Assembly: GCA_963696315.1 (NCBI GenBank)
Contig: CAVOJU010000032.1
Span: 1-64,000 of the forward strand
Direction of reading: 5' to 3'
DNA: 64,000 nt
Origin: CAWKEY01 sp963696315
GTDB lineage: Bacteria > Pseudomonadota > Gammaproteobacteria > Methylococcales > Methylomonadaceae
Shown: one piece after another, positions 9,563 through 18,262 of the stretch
How the letters are laid out: the number at the start of each line of letters is the position of its first letter
Position numbering within the stretch: position 1 is the first letter of the stretch
Translations under genes and position numbers: made by a program
Notes under the pieces: generated by a model
The model's input: the letters and a program-made list of their open reading frames with translations, nothing else
Database searches by the model: none
What the model was told of the DNA's origin: nothing

Positions 9563-10528
9563 TTATTCCATAACCCAGAAGGTACCGGGTTGCAGATTTT
9601 CTGCATTGCCGGTCAGCTGCTTGTTGCTCAAGTTGCGAAGGAGGCCATAGAGGCGGCTTGCGGCCTGTTGCTCGTTTTCACCCCAGTGCTCGATTCGGCC
9701 TTCGCAATACCGTTGCCGCAGCTTGGCTTGGGTCGCCGGATCGTTTGTCTGCGTTAAGGGAATGATCTTTTGCCAGGCGTCATCAGCCCTGCATAACTGT
9801 GTTTTGGCCTGTTGGCTGGCTTGCAAGAATCGGTTAACGGCGTTTTTATGGTTCATGGCCCAGCTGTGTTTAAACACATAGCCGATGCCGGGTGCGTTCT
9901 CAGTAACGCCCAAAGCCTTCAGGATGCCTTTGCCGTCGATAATTTGCCGGTATCCTTCGGCTTCGAGCCGGGCGGCAAAATGCCAGTAATTCAGCACGGC
10001 ATCCACACGCTTTTGTTTGAGCTGTTCATTGAGCAAAGGCGGCGCGCCGAAGACTTTCTCGACGTCTTTGTCCAGATCCAGCTGCTCTTGTTGCGCCAAG
10101 GCTTGCAGCAGCAACCAGTTTTTATCCAGTTCGCCGCCGGCAATACCCAGTTTTTTGCCTTTAAGGTCCTGCAGCGAGTGGATAGGGCTGTCTTTTGCCA
10201 CCATCAAGGCGCCCGAGGTATTGGAATAAGGGTAAAAGCTAAAATCTGCGCCGTTGGCGCGCATCCTGGAAACCCATATCCAGTCCGACACAATCATGTC
10301 GACAGCGCCGGATTGCAGGGCAATTTTGCCCGCTTCCGGGTTGGCCAGCCGTTGCACCTGCAGTTGAAAATCAGCGGAGGCGGTTTTCGGGTCATTTTGT
10401 AAAGCCGATAATTCCCAGTCGACCGTACCAAAAGCCAGCACACCAATTCTGATAGTAGTTTTGTCAGCGGCAAAGCTGCTGCCCGCAAGCAGCAGAGCCA
10501 GCCCTGTAAGAAAGACCTTAACGTTCAT
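9563..10528 (-). CDS. ABC transporter periplasmic substrate-binding protein
   Basis: 321 aa from the ATG at 10528, which gives a typical signal peptide (MNVKVFLTGLALLLAGSSFAA) and has a GGGGG-type ribosome-binding site; an upstream in-frame start at 10561 would add 11 residues ahead of the signal and is less likely. The mature protein has the NMT1/OMI-like binding-protein pattern (IRIGVLAFGTVDWEL, SGAVDMIVSDWIWV, LKGKKLGIAGGELDKNW). This family binds sulfonates, nitrate or thiamine precursors; a Trp-rich region (VDWEL, SDWIWV) may line the pocket. Ligand unknown. First gene of the operon. Confidence 0.88.
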   Translation of the reverse strand: MNVKVFLTGLALLLAGSSFAADKTTIRIGVLAFGTVDWELSALQNDPKTASADFQLQVQRLANPEAGKIALQSGAVDMIVSDWIWVSRMRANGADFSFYPYSNTSGALMVAKDSPIHSLQDLKGKKLGIAGGELDKNWLLLQALAQQEQLDLDKDVEKVFGAPPLLNEQLKQKRVDAVLNYWHFAARLEAEGYRQIIDGKGILKALGVTENAPGIGYVFKHSWAMNHKNAVNRFLQASQQAKTQLCRADDAWQKIIPLTQTNDPATQAKLRQRYCEGRIEHWGENEQQAASRLYGLLRNLSNKQLTGNAENLQPGTFWVME

Positions 10529-10620
10529 AAAATAAACCCCCGTGCATGAGTTAAAACGCACTATTCTATCCGCACATAACGCGACATGCGAACCTGTTTG
10601 TCATTTAGTTGGAGCGACTA

Positions 10621-10680
10621 GTGGGAGCGACGCCTACGTCGCGACTCAAGATTGTAATGCGACATAGGCGTCTTTCCCAC
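10621..10680. repeat. 60-bp imperfect palindrome
   Basis: Two 22-bp arms at 10621-10642 and 10659-10680 are reverse complements at about 19 of 22 positions, around a 16-base loop. It sits between the divergent starts and ends of the ABC operon and the methyltransferase gene. It looks like a REP/MITE-type mobile palindrome or a bidirectional terminator; no coding potential. Confidence 0.7.
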
Positions 10681-10684
10681 AGTG

Positions 10685-11260
10685 CTATTCAAGCAACTGG
10701 ACAACAAAGAGCCGGGGGGAGGTATTTTTGTGTGCTTCACCGTGTAATACGGAAACAGCGTAGCGCTGCGAATCCAGTTGCTCGCACCAGGTTTGCACAC
10801 TGCTGGTTTCCTGATCGCCGCCGTTGTGGCCTGGATATGCCAGAATCGTGATCACGCCTTCCGGGGCTAATATCTGCAGGGCGGCGTTGAGGGCGGCCAA
10901 TGTGGACGCGCTCTGCGTGATCACGGTTTTATCACTGCCGGGCAGGTAGCCCAGATTGAACATGACTGCTTTGACCTTGCCGTGCTGCGTTTTCGGAACA
11001 AGCTCGGCGATGCGGGCATGGCTGTCGTTGATCAAAGTGACGCGACTGCCAAGCCGGTGTTGCTCCAGCTTTAGCCTGGCCGACGCCAGCGCCGAGGGCT
11101 GAGTATCAAAGCCGTAGACGCAGCCGTTCGGGCCAGTCAATCGAGCCAGAAACACGGTGTCGTGGCCATTGCCGACCGTGGCATCAATGGCGGTGTCACC
11201 GGCCTGCAGATGCTGTTGTATGACGGTATGGGCCGTTTGTGTCAATGCAATGCGTGGCAT
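10685..11260 (-). CDS. SAM-dependent methyltransferase, YtqB/MnmM-like
   Basis: 191-aa class I methyltransferase. SAM-binding motif I is DATVGNGHDTVF, followed by the acidic loop GFDTQPSA and the family-typical NLGYLPGSDK and PGHNGG segments. These match the rRNA_methylase/YtqB group, whose Bacillus member MnmM methylates the aminomethyl group of wobble-position nm5s2U in tRNA. Its start overlaps the 3' end of an MnmC-like FAD oxidoreductase by 19 bp, and in MnmC-type pathways such an oxidase makes the nm5s2U substrate. The pair therefore may form a split MnmC pathway; this is inferred from family and context. Intact, cytosolic. Confidence 0.75.
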   Translation of the reverse strand: MPRIALTQTAHTVIQQHLQAGDTAIDATVGNGHDTVFLARLTGPNGCVYGFDTQPSALASARLKLEQHRLGSRVTLINDSHARIAELVPKTQHGKVKAVMFNLGYLPGSDKTVITQSASTLAALNAALQILAPEGVITILAYPGHNGGDQETSSVQTWCEQLDSQRYAVSVLHGEAHKNTSPRLFVVQLLE

Positions 11261-12301
11261 AAGCGTTCTATGTTGCAGGCGGGTTGCAAGGGGCTGCCGG
11301 TTAACAGGGAGTCGGCAAAATGTTGGCTGTACCAGGGGATCTGCAGGCTGCCTTTGGCGCCGAAACCGTTGAAAATCCAGCAGCCGGGTTGGCGCGGATG
11401 CCTGCCTATGAACGGTCGTCGGTCGGATGTGCAGGGACGGATATTGGCCTGGTGCGCGATCACTCTTGTCTTGTTGCCGGTGGGAAATACCTTATCGAGC
11501 GCTTGCAGCAGCTCATCTTTGCCGGTTTCGGTAGGGTCGGTGTCGGTTTGCATGTGGACAAAAGTAGCGCCGACGCGAAAGCGATTTGCGCTGACCGGAA
11601 TCAGCCAGTGGCCGAAATTCAGTATAGGGCTGAGCGAATCCGGTTTCGCTTTCCAGCGTTAAAATCTCGCCTTGGGCAGGCTGAAAAGGCAGCCAGGAAA
11701 ACCATGGGTTGTAAATGGCCCGGTAGCCTTCACAAAAAATGATCTGTCTGGCATGAATGTCCTGCCAGTGCGGCTTGGGTTGCCAGTGAATATCCTGGTA
11801 ATCCAGGATCGCCTGACGATAGCTGTGCCGGCTGATGAAGTAGCCTTTCAGGCTGGCCAGCAAGGGCCGGGTTAATAGATAAGCGGTTTGTTTTTGTTCC
11901 AGAACGCCCGCAAAGCTATTGAGCGGATCGCTAAAGTGACCGGGGCTGAGAAGGTTGCCCAAGTAGGCGTGATAGGCCGGATCAGCCAAGCGTTTTTGGC
12001 AGGCGCCGATTTCAGCTTTGCTGCGCAACAGGCGCAGCATCGGTTTTTCCTTATAGAACTCCTGTTTGAAAAAACCGGACAGTTGCCGGTAAAGCTGGCG
12101 TGCTGCCGGCAATAGTACGTCCACGTCGCTGGATTTGACCAGGCGCATGCCGGTTACCGGATTGATCAGGCCGGCCGCGACTTGCGAAGCATTTTCGCGG
12201 CCGTCGTCCAGCACCATGACCTTACAACCCCGTTGCAGGAGTTCCCAGGCAAGCAGGCTTCCTGCCAAACCCTGGCCGATAATCAGGAAATCGACAGGCA
12301 T
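11242..12301 (-). pseudogene. FAD-dependent oxidoreductase, MnmC C-terminal-like (frameshifted)
   Basis: About 353 residues when repaired. The N-terminus is an FAD Rossmann fold (FLIIGQGLAGSLLAWELL); the C-terminus has the DAO-family end RPFIGRHP followed by NGFGAKG. Reading is continuous up to ETGFAQP, then the frame must shift by +1 near the CCC at 11627-11629 to continue as ILNFGHWLIPVSANRFRVG. Removing one C restores one gene. The protein resembles the FAD domain that removes the carboxymethyl group from cmnm5s2U in tRNA. It overlaps the MnmM-like gene downstream and follows the HopJ-like gene by 19 bp. Could be sequence error rather than a dead gene. Confidence 0.75.
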
Positions 12302-12320
12302 TGAAGGCGGAGCCGGTTGT

Positions 12321-12678
12321 TTATGACTTGGCCGTCAGCGCTGCTCCGTGAAAGCGGATGCCAGCCCAGCCGGTGTCCATGAAATTCCTGATATTTTGAT
12401 GGCCGCTGCCAGTTGGGATCATTCAAGACATCCCGCCGGTAATAATCGCCAAACAGGTTTAAGGTTTGTTGTTGATCCAGCTGATTGAGTTGTGCAAAGG
12501 CGAAAATTTTACAGGAGCCTTCATTTTGTCCGGCTTCGTTGATGATTTGATGATCGCCTAAGCCGTTGCTGAAGGCAGTCGGCTGATAATCATAGTTTTC
12601 GGTAATGACTGCGATGGTTTCATCAAAGCTGACGGGCTCATGGCGTTTTATTTTTTCAAGAAATGCTGTAAGTGACAT
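12321..12678 (-). pseudogene. HopJ type III effector-like protein (frameshifted)
   Basis: About 118 residues when repaired. NEAGQNEGSCKIFAFAQL and LFGDYYRRDVL are characteristic of the HopJ family, widespread small proteins in non-pathogenic proteobacteria despite the effector name. After DPN one extra base near 12411 breaks the frame; the other frame continues as GSGHQNIRNFMDTGWAGIRF, the conserved HopJ end, with TAA at 12321-12323. The unrepaired frame would run into the next gene to 12283. The function of HopJ homologues outside Pseudomonas is not known. Only 19 bp separate it from the FAD gene, so one operon is likely. Confidence 0.8.
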
Positions 12679-12690
12679 AGAATCTTTGAA

Positions 12691-12718
12691 GGTTCAAGGT
12701 TCAAGGTTCAAGGTTCAA
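12691..12718. repeat. Tandem heptamer repeat, 4 copies
   Basis: Four perfect copies of GGTTCAA stand head to tail just upstream of the HopJ-like start codon (ATG at 12678). Such a repeat is prone to slippage and could vary the length of the leader. No further function is visible. Confidence 0.85.
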
Positions 12719-12747
12719 GAGGGCGCTGCCAGGATTGTTGCGGATAT

Positions 12748-12787
12748 AGGTGCGGATTTATCCGCACAGTGCGAATGAATTCGCACC
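12748..12787. repeat. Palindromic repeat, family with copy at 58559
   Basis: The element reads as two short hairpins built on GTGCGGAT and GCGAATGAATTCGC. A related copy lies at 58559-58598 (GTGCGG, GCGAATGAATCCGCACCT). Both are intergenic, so it is a dispersed REP-like sequence. Confidence 0.6.
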
Positions 12788-12835
12788 TGCAGAAATGGAG
12801 CTTTCGCTTTTCTTATGGCAGCGGGTTCAAGGGTG

Positions 12836-13402
12836 TTAACGCAGTAATCCCGAAATGGCTTTGAAGTCTGGGTGGCTGGCATCTCTTAGCCATTCAAACA
12901 AGACCGATTCATAATTGGTGATCGTGACGCCTTGCTGCTGCATGCGTTGCAGGGCAGATATTTTATGTTCGGCTTTGCGTGACGAGACGGCGTCTTCAAC
13001 CACATAAACCTGTAAGCCCTTATGCAGCAAATCCAGCGCGGTCTGTAATACGCAGACATGCGCTTCCTGGCCAGTCAGAATGATTTGCCGGCGCTGAGTG
13101 GCGTCCAATGCGGCATTAAAGCCGTGGGCCGCACAACAGGAAAAACCGGTTTTGTCGAAAACCGGCGTGGCTTCAGGCAGCAGCAGGGCGATTGCTGGCT
13201 CCGTTGCCCCCAGGCCTTTAACATATTGCTCGGTTAACAAGACCGGAATGTTGAGTATACCCGCGGCCTTTAACAGACGGCCGGTATTTGTCGACGTCAG
13301 TTTGGTTTCGGATTCCGGCATGGCGGCTGACAGCTTGACCTGTAAGTCGACGATGACTAGCAGGCTCTTGTCGGCATTCAGAATGTTAGGATGTGTGTGC
13401 AT
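12836..13402 (-). CDS. Isochorismatase-family cysteine hydrolase
   Basis: 188 aa. The catalytic triad of the family is present: Asp in VIVDLQ, Lys in FDKTGFSC and Cys in EAHVCVLQTA. Members hydrolyse isochorismate, nicotinamide or other small amides; the closest resemblance is the YcaC-like group, with no visible nicotinamidase zinc site. Cytosolic. Convergent with nothing upstream; a 437-bp intergenic region precedes it. Substrate unknown. Confidence 0.88.
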   Translation of the reverse strand: MHTHPNILNADKSLLVIVDLQVKLSAAMPESETKLTSTNTGRLLKAAGILNIPVLLTEQYVKGLGATEPAIALLLPEATPVFDKTGFSCCAAHGFNAALDATQRRQIILTGQEAHVCVLQTALDLLHKGLQVYVVEDAVSSRKAEHKISALQRMQQQGVTITNYESVLFEWLRDASHPDFKAISGLLR

Positions 13403-13839
13403 GGTTTAGGGCGGTACGAGCCGTTGTTCGAAGCGGAAAATAGCCATTATAACCTTTGGCTATGCAAAATTACCGAAAACAATGCAGGCAGGGTTAAGGC
13501 AGCGTAACTCGAAAACAGGCTTTAATCATTATTTGAAAAATCCACGAAGTTCAGTTGTTACGAGATGCATATCGGCAATCACACGCTGAAGGAGTTCGAA
13601 TTGATAGCAGCTTCAAAGTTAGGCTGTTTTTCGATAAGGGTCGGAATAGGTATTTATACGAATTGTAATGATCTGTAAACAAAGGACAATATCCACACAA
13701 GCTAACAGAGCGTTAGGGGTATTGGGTAGGCTTGTTCTGCCGTATTGTGAAAACATAAGCTATCCGGGCTAGTTGATACCTTTTGAGGCGTAATGTATCG
13801 CTTTAAATGCCACATAACATAACCAAGGAGTAACATATT
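13403..13839. other. Intergenic region, 437 bp
   Basis: No convincing coding frame. A 7-bp inverted repeat (ATAGCCA/TGGCTAT) lies near 13440-13465. The right end carries the ribosome-binding site AAGGAG at about 13825 for the next gene. Promoters of the two divergent genes presumably lie here but I cannot assign -35/-10 boxes with confidence. Confidence 0.6.
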
Positions 13840-14178
13840 ATGTCAAGACTCATTGTTTCGGCTTTCTCAGAGGATTCCATCGCTGCACCAGGCAATCGGC
13901 AACCCAATTACATCATCGTCTCCGTTACGGATGAAAACGGAATCCCTATTACGGGACTTGATGTACCCAACTTCAAGGTAGATCCCATGATTGTTGGGCC
14001 GGGCGGAGCGTTGGTAAATATTACCAGTGTTTCAGCAGGAAGATTAGCGGGTTTTTATCACGTCAATGTTGTACCTATCAGAACTGAAACATGGAAATCC
14101 GGCGTTTACATTTTTGCTGTTGCCGTTGAAAAAGGTTCTGATAAAGGTCAGGCATTGGCAACCGTAGTGATGGACTGA
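13840..14178 (+). CDS. Hypothetical protein, Ig-like beta fold suspected
   Basis: 112 aa with a strong ribosome-binding site (AAGGAGTAACATATT-ATG). No signal peptide or membrane segment. Segments such as NYIIVSVTDENGIPITGL and AGRLAGFYHVNVVP resemble the strand pattern of bacterial Ig-like or carboxypeptidase-regulatory folds, where a domain ends with a Tyr-corner-like GFYHV. I do not recognise a specific family. It lies 165 bp upstream of the TIR-TPR gene on the same strand and might share its promoter. Confidence 0.65.
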   Translation: MSRLIVSAFSEDSIAAPGNRQPNYIIVSVTDENGIPITGLDVPNFKVDPMIVGPGGALVNITSVSAGRLAGFYHVNVVPIRTETWKSGVYIFAVAVEKGSDKGQALATVVMD

Positions 14179-14343
14179 TTTCACTGGAAACATCGTTTTA
14201 GCTAGCCCGGCGAACCCTGGAGCACTTCAAAGCGGATTACCGCGACCGTTGACAAAATGTCAAATTCAGCAGTCGGTCTGATAACATTTTATGAAAGCAT
14301 TTGTCGAACGATATTTCCAAATAATGGGCGGTAGGGACTATTC

Positions 14344-15372
14344 ATGGCTGATGTGTTCATAAGTTACGCAAGTGAAGACCGCGAGAGCGCCCGTAAGTTG
14401 GCCAGTGTGCTGGCTGCGCGTGGTTGGTCAGTCTGGTGGGATCGCAAGATCATCGCCGGCCAGACTTTTGATCAGGTGATCGAGCGCGAATTGGAGACAG
14501 CCAAGAGCGTTGTTGTCCTGTGGTCGAAGGATTCAGTTGCTTCGGAGTGGGTCAAGAACGAAGCGGCCGCCGCCGCAGAACGTGGCGTGCTTGTGCCGGC
14601 GCTTATCGGCTGGGTCAAGTTACCGCTCGAATTCCGCCGCAAGCAGACTGTAGACCTGGTTGGCTGGGATGGCAAGCCCTCTCATGATGGTATTCAGTCG
14701 CTCTATGAAGGCATAGCATCCGCCATTGCTGGCATGGCAATGCCTCAATCGATTGATGAGCCTTCTGGAAGGCTTCGCTGGAAGCGCCGGTGGACTTTGG
14801 GCATCGCCGGCATGATGGTGCTTGCGTTGGGGGTGTTCGTTTACAGGGAAATCTTGCAGCAGGAACCGCAAATCTCTACCCCTATTTCTCAGGGTCAGAA
14901 TCAATCTAGCTACCGCGATGACCTGCTTCGCCAGTTGTCCAAAGATCAGGTGGGAGCCGTAGAGATGTTCGCACACGGAAATCCTGAAGCCATAGCTCTC
15001 ATCGACAAGAATCTGACACAGATAGATAAAGTCATAGGTTCGTTTCCAAATGATGCGAACTTTCATTCGTTGATGGGTTATACGCTTAAAGACATGTACC
15101 AGACCTCAAAGGGGCTTCTTCCGGCCGAAAAGCGGCGCGAATATCTGTTTCGTGCGCGAAAATCCTTTGAGCTAGCTCTGCGGCTCGATCCCAGAAATGC
15201 AGGCGCTCATAATGGTATGGGTAATGTCCTGTTCTTTGAAGGCCAATTTGACGCAGCAATCAGGGAGCACGATATCGCCCTGCGACTGACTGGTGGAAAC
15301 TATAGTTTTGCAGAGCAGGATAAGCAGCTTGTCATGAAGGTGCGAAATGGCGAGATTCCGTTTGATTTCTAG
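14344..15372 (+). CDS. TIR-domain protein with transmembrane segment and TPR repeats
   Basis: 342 aa, start supported by AGGGAC upstream. Residues 2-125 are a TIR domain: DVFISYASEDRE (box 1), WSVWWDR (BB-loop region) and SEWVKNE. Glu73 sits where NADase TIRs such as SARM1 have their catalytic Glu (WVxxE), so NAD+ cleavage is possible but unproven. A transmembrane helix lies at about 150-167 after a basic RWKRRW. The rest contains TPR-like repeats (ARKSFELALRLDPRNAGAHNGMGNVL, quoted in part). Expected topology: cytosolic TIR, periplasmic TPR. Bacterial TIR proteins act in phage defence or signalling; the TM-TPR build resembles sensors. The next gene is another TM-TPR protein. Confidence 0.82.
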   Translation: MADVFISYASEDRESARKLASVLAARGWSVWWDRKIIAGQTFDQVIERELETAKSVVVLWSKDSVASEWVKNEAAAAAERGVLVPALIGWVKLPLEFRRKQTVDLVGWDGKPSHDGIQSLYEGIASAIAGMAMPQSIDEPSGRLRWKRRWTLGIAGMMVLALGVFVYREILQQEPQISTPISQGQNQSSYRDDLLRQLSKDQVGAVEMFAHGNPEAIALIDKNLTQIDKVIGSFPNDANFHSLMGYTLKDMYQTSKGLLPAEKRREYLFRARKSFELALRLDPRNAGAHNGMGNVLFFEGQFDAAIREHDIALRLTGGNYSFAEQDKQLVMKVRNGEIPFDF

Positions 15373-15500
15373 CAAAGATGCCATAGGGTCAATATACAAG
15401 AAAGCCATGAAAGTATGTTAAGAGGCATGATTACAGGATCTTTTCTAACGGCAGCTTTACTCAAGTAGGACAGCTCCACGCATAGAGGCAGGTTTGTAAA

Positions 15501-16741
15501 ATGAAGTTCTTACCCAGACAGGAAGGGGTATTCTCTAACCAAAAAAGAAAGCCTTGTGTTGCTTGCCATGAACTGATTGTGTCGGGTGCTAGGCTTTGCC
15601 CGTATTGCCGCACGGTGCAACATGCCGAACCATGGAAGCTTATCGCTAATGGGCTGAAATGGATTGCGGGCGCTACCGCCGTTATTTCACTCATGATTGG
15701 CGTGACCCAAATCAACCGCTTTTATCAGGATTGGCGGGAAAAACGCGAAGCCATCGCCGAACTGGTTGATGCCTCGAGGATTCAGACAGAGCCAGGGGGA
15801 TACTTTCGGGCATGGGATCTATTGCAAGAGGCATCGCACTTAGAGCCTGGCTCCAGGCTTGTTCGGCGGCAGATGGTGGAACTCGCCATGATTTGGTTTA
15901 GGACGCTGATGCCTGAGCGCAGCGGTACTTACGATATTATCAATCGGTTGCTACCCACACTCGCCCGAGGTGCGGCCAGCGCTGACAAACAGATTGCTGC
16001 GGATGTGTTTGCGCACATTGGCTGGGCTTCTTTGCTGCTTAACACGCCCGAGCCCGGGGGGCGAGAGAGGCCAGTGCCTCTGGATGTAGACCGGCATTTC
16101 ACCAAGGCTTTAGAATTGGATCAGAACAATGCCTACGCCCATGCAATGTTGGGCGTATTGGCTGCTGGATCCCTATAACAAGGTGAAATATGAGGTACCG
16201 AAATCGGCAAAGGCGATCGAGCATTTCAATCTGGCGGTGCAAGCCGGACGGGATCGTACGTTCGTACGCAAGCTGCAAATTGAGGCTTTGACCAGGCGGG
16301 GGGAGCTGGAAGCAAACCTCGAAGCCTTCAGATTGGTTAACCGAATGAGACAGAGCGGCGAAGTGATGCCTTCGAATCTGAGTTATCGGTTCCTTGAGCT
16401 GTTCGAACAATTTCGCTTTAGGTACGACCAGGAATATGCAGGGATTCTAGCCCATGCTGTTTCAACGGCATTGGATGTCCGAGATTTACTGGAAGCCTAC
16501 AAGTGGGTGTGGCGCGACAAAAAAGGAGAAAGAGATTCCGGGCGAAGTGGCCTTTGAACAGTATCAATACATTCTGGCTTGCCTTTATGGAGTGGCAGGT
16601 GACAACGGCGAGGCGCTGCGTATTCTTGAGGCATTGCTGCCGCAATTGCGAGATGGCAGCAGTTATCGCCGTTACATTGAGCAAGACATCAATACTCTAA
16701 AGGCTCAGCAATCGCGGCTTGATGAACCGCCCAACTTGTAA
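15501..16741 (+). pseudogene. Zinc-ribbon, transmembrane, TPR protein (two frameshifts)
   Basis: About 412 residues when repaired. Residues 18-35 form a zinc ribbon (CVACHELIVSGARLCPYC), followed by a transmembrane helix (WIAGATAVISLMIGV) and TPR-like helices (LEPGSRLVRRQMVEL, HFTKALELDQNNAYAHAMLG). The frame breaks twice, each time by one extra base: near 16155 (AMLG then YWLLDPYNKVKYE) and in a run of six A at 16519-16524 (WRDKK then EKEIPGEVAFEQYQ). Three frames then join smoothly to a stop at 16741. The second error lies in a homopolymer, typical of sequencing error. Domain order mirrors the TIR-TM-TPR gene 128 bp upstream. Function unknown. Confidence 0.7.
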
Positions 16742-16937
16742 AAATTTACATTTGATCCGCCATGTCGACTTCAGCGTATCAATTTTCCATCCCGATGCAT
16801 TGACCCTTGAGAAGGGATTGTATTGGACAAAACGGTCTGACCAAATCGGCCGGTTATTTAAAATTCTGCAGTACGGTTAAAAAAAATAATCAATCTACTA
16901 TGCGGTATACACTTCCGGTCAGGTACAAGAGCTACAG

Positions 16938-16985
16938 GATGGGCTAACGAAGCAAGCCCATCGTTCGCGATTGATGCGCTTCGTG
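16938..16985. repeat. Hairpin-containing dispersed repeat
   Basis: GATGGGCT at 16938-16945 pairs with AGCCCATC at 16955-16962. The sequence to 16985 closely resembles, in inverse orientation, 43545-43590, and a related element lies near 23770-23845. It follows the last gene of the nifH transcript, so it may also act as a terminator. Confidence 0.55.
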
Positions 16986-17007
16986 CCTCAGCAGCATCCT
17001 ATGACTT

Positions 17008-17226
17008 TTAAACTCTTAACAAGGCCTTAGCCATTTTTTCAGACAGTTGTTCTTTGACAAATTGTGGTTCGTTGGGTGGATAAAGCTCTACTTCATCCAG
17101 TTCAAAGTTATATTCTTTGCCCAATGCGATCAGTTCTCTGATTTTTTGCACAGTTAACAGTTTTTCTTTCAATATAGGATCTGTTTTTGCGTGTTCAGAG
17201 AATGCTTTTATTTGTGCGATTGACAT
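17008..17226 (-). CDS. Nif11-family protein
   Basis: 72 aa from the ATG at 17226; an in-frame start 15 bp upstream is possible. The pattern SIAQIKAFSEHAKTDPILKE, LTVQKIRELIALGKEY and FELDEVEL matches the Nif11 domain (helical, about 50 residues). Nif11 domains occur as free proteins in nif clusters and as leader peptides of ribosomal natural products in cyanobacteria. Here there is no Gly-Gly cleavage site and no Cys-rich core after the domain, so the free nif-linked form is favoured. Last gene of the nifH-led operon. Role in fixation is unknown. Confidence 0.75.
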   Translation of the reverse strand: MSIAQIKAFSEHAKTDPILKEKLLTVQKIRELIALGKEYNFELDEVELYPPNEPQFVKEQLSEKMAKALLRV

Positions 17227-17297
17227 AGTGTTTACTCCCATTGATGATAATGACTGCTTTGCCTTGAAAAGCAGTTGATGAAAAAATGGTGTGATTT

Positions 17298-18260
17298 CTA
17301 CACGCTATAGGGCGTGTTAATCCAGTCTTTGAGTACCGCGACATCGCGTTCCGGTAAATAAGAAAAATCTCCGCTAACATCCTTAAACGCTGCTATACCG
17401 CTATGCGTAGAAACCAGTTTGCCTTTCACCATATAAAAGAACCAGGCGAAGGGATAACCTGCCTGGCGGTCAAAACGGGTTAACAGGTTATGCAGCGAGA
17501 CGCCTTTTTTGCCGTTTATATTGTCCAGTTGCGGCACGTTTTTTTTCTGGGTATTGATAATTTCAATGTTAATAATTTGTTCCCCGAAGCGTCCGGTATG
17601 CCGGAAAGGCCGCACTATCCAATCATCGGATAGTACAGCTTTTTGCAGGGCGCTGCTTCTGTTCCAGTCCTCCATAAAACGTTGCACAGGATGTTCTTCA
17701 ATATGGTATTTATTGATTTCATCCATGAAAATCGCCACGTCAGTTTTACGTCGATAAGAATAACGAGCGGCTCCAATGTAGAATGTTTCTATACATTCCG
17801 GCTCCAGCGGATCAATAAATTCTTCTAAATCTTCCGGCGGACTGTCTTCACCGACCAGAAGCCGATCGGACATTTCATGGATTTTATCAATGTCGATCTG
17901 TATAAATTGTTCTGCTTTACTGCCCGTTTGAATAACAAAATGCAGGGTGTTGCCGGTTTGCCGCGTGGCAATCAGCTTTTGTTCCCGTGCGTGATCAATC
18001 AGGGTTTGCAGGTTTTTACCGCATTCGATATAGGTTCGCTCGGTCCATTCAACCAAATCATTGGCGATACGGTTGCCGGCCATGTCAACAATGCCCCCTA
18101 AGCGATACCATTCTTCACCGGTTTTGGCTAAACGAATGGGATAATCCGGGTTGAGCTCCTGCAGCTTTGATAATAAAGCGTCGTCATCCTGGCCGGGCAG
18201 GGTGTGCCGACAGATTTTTGCAAGTTGTTGCCCATCCAGTTGAAAAGGTTGATCAGCCAT
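17298..18260 (-). CDS. nif-cluster protein of unknown function, 320 aa
   Basis: 320 aa, acidic, apparently soluble with no signal peptide. It starts 3 bp after the LRV gene's stop codon and so is co-transcribed with it. No domain that I recognise: it begins with a helical part (QLDGQQLAKICRHTLPG) and ends with a mixed alpha/beta part containing GYPFAWFFYMVKGKLVSTH. A cluster of acidic residues (EDSPPEDLEEFIDPLEPEC) divides the halves. Position suggests an accessory role in nitrogenase maturation, electron supply or damage control; this is inference only. Confidence 0.75.
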   Translation of the reverse strand: MADQPFQLDGQQLAKICRHTLPGQDDDALLSKLQELNPDYPIRLAKTGEEWYRLGGIVDMAGNRIANDLVEWTERTYIECGKNLQTLIDHAREQKLIATRQTGNTLHFVIQTGSKAEQFIQIDIDKIHEMSDRLLVGEDSPPEDLEEFIDPLEPECIETFYIGAARYSYRRKTDVAIFMDEINKYHIEEHPVQRFMEDWNRSSALQKAVLSDDWIVRPFRHTGRFGEQIINIEIINTQKKNVPQLDNINGKKGVSLHNLLTRFDRQAGYPFAWFFYMVKGKLVSTHSGIAAFKDVSGDFSYLPERDVAVLKDWINTPYSV

Positions 18261-18262
18261 AG

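Noticed and set aside
12691..12718. CRISPR-like or satellite array
   Set aside because: Only four 7-bp units without spacers; no CRISPR array or cas gene was seen anywhere in the window.
17008..17241. Nif11 protein as a leader of a ribosomal natural product
   Set aside because: No Gly-Gly cleavage site, no core peptide and no LanM, YcaO or radical-SAM maturase next to it; the SagB-type gene is 30 kb away and has no partners.
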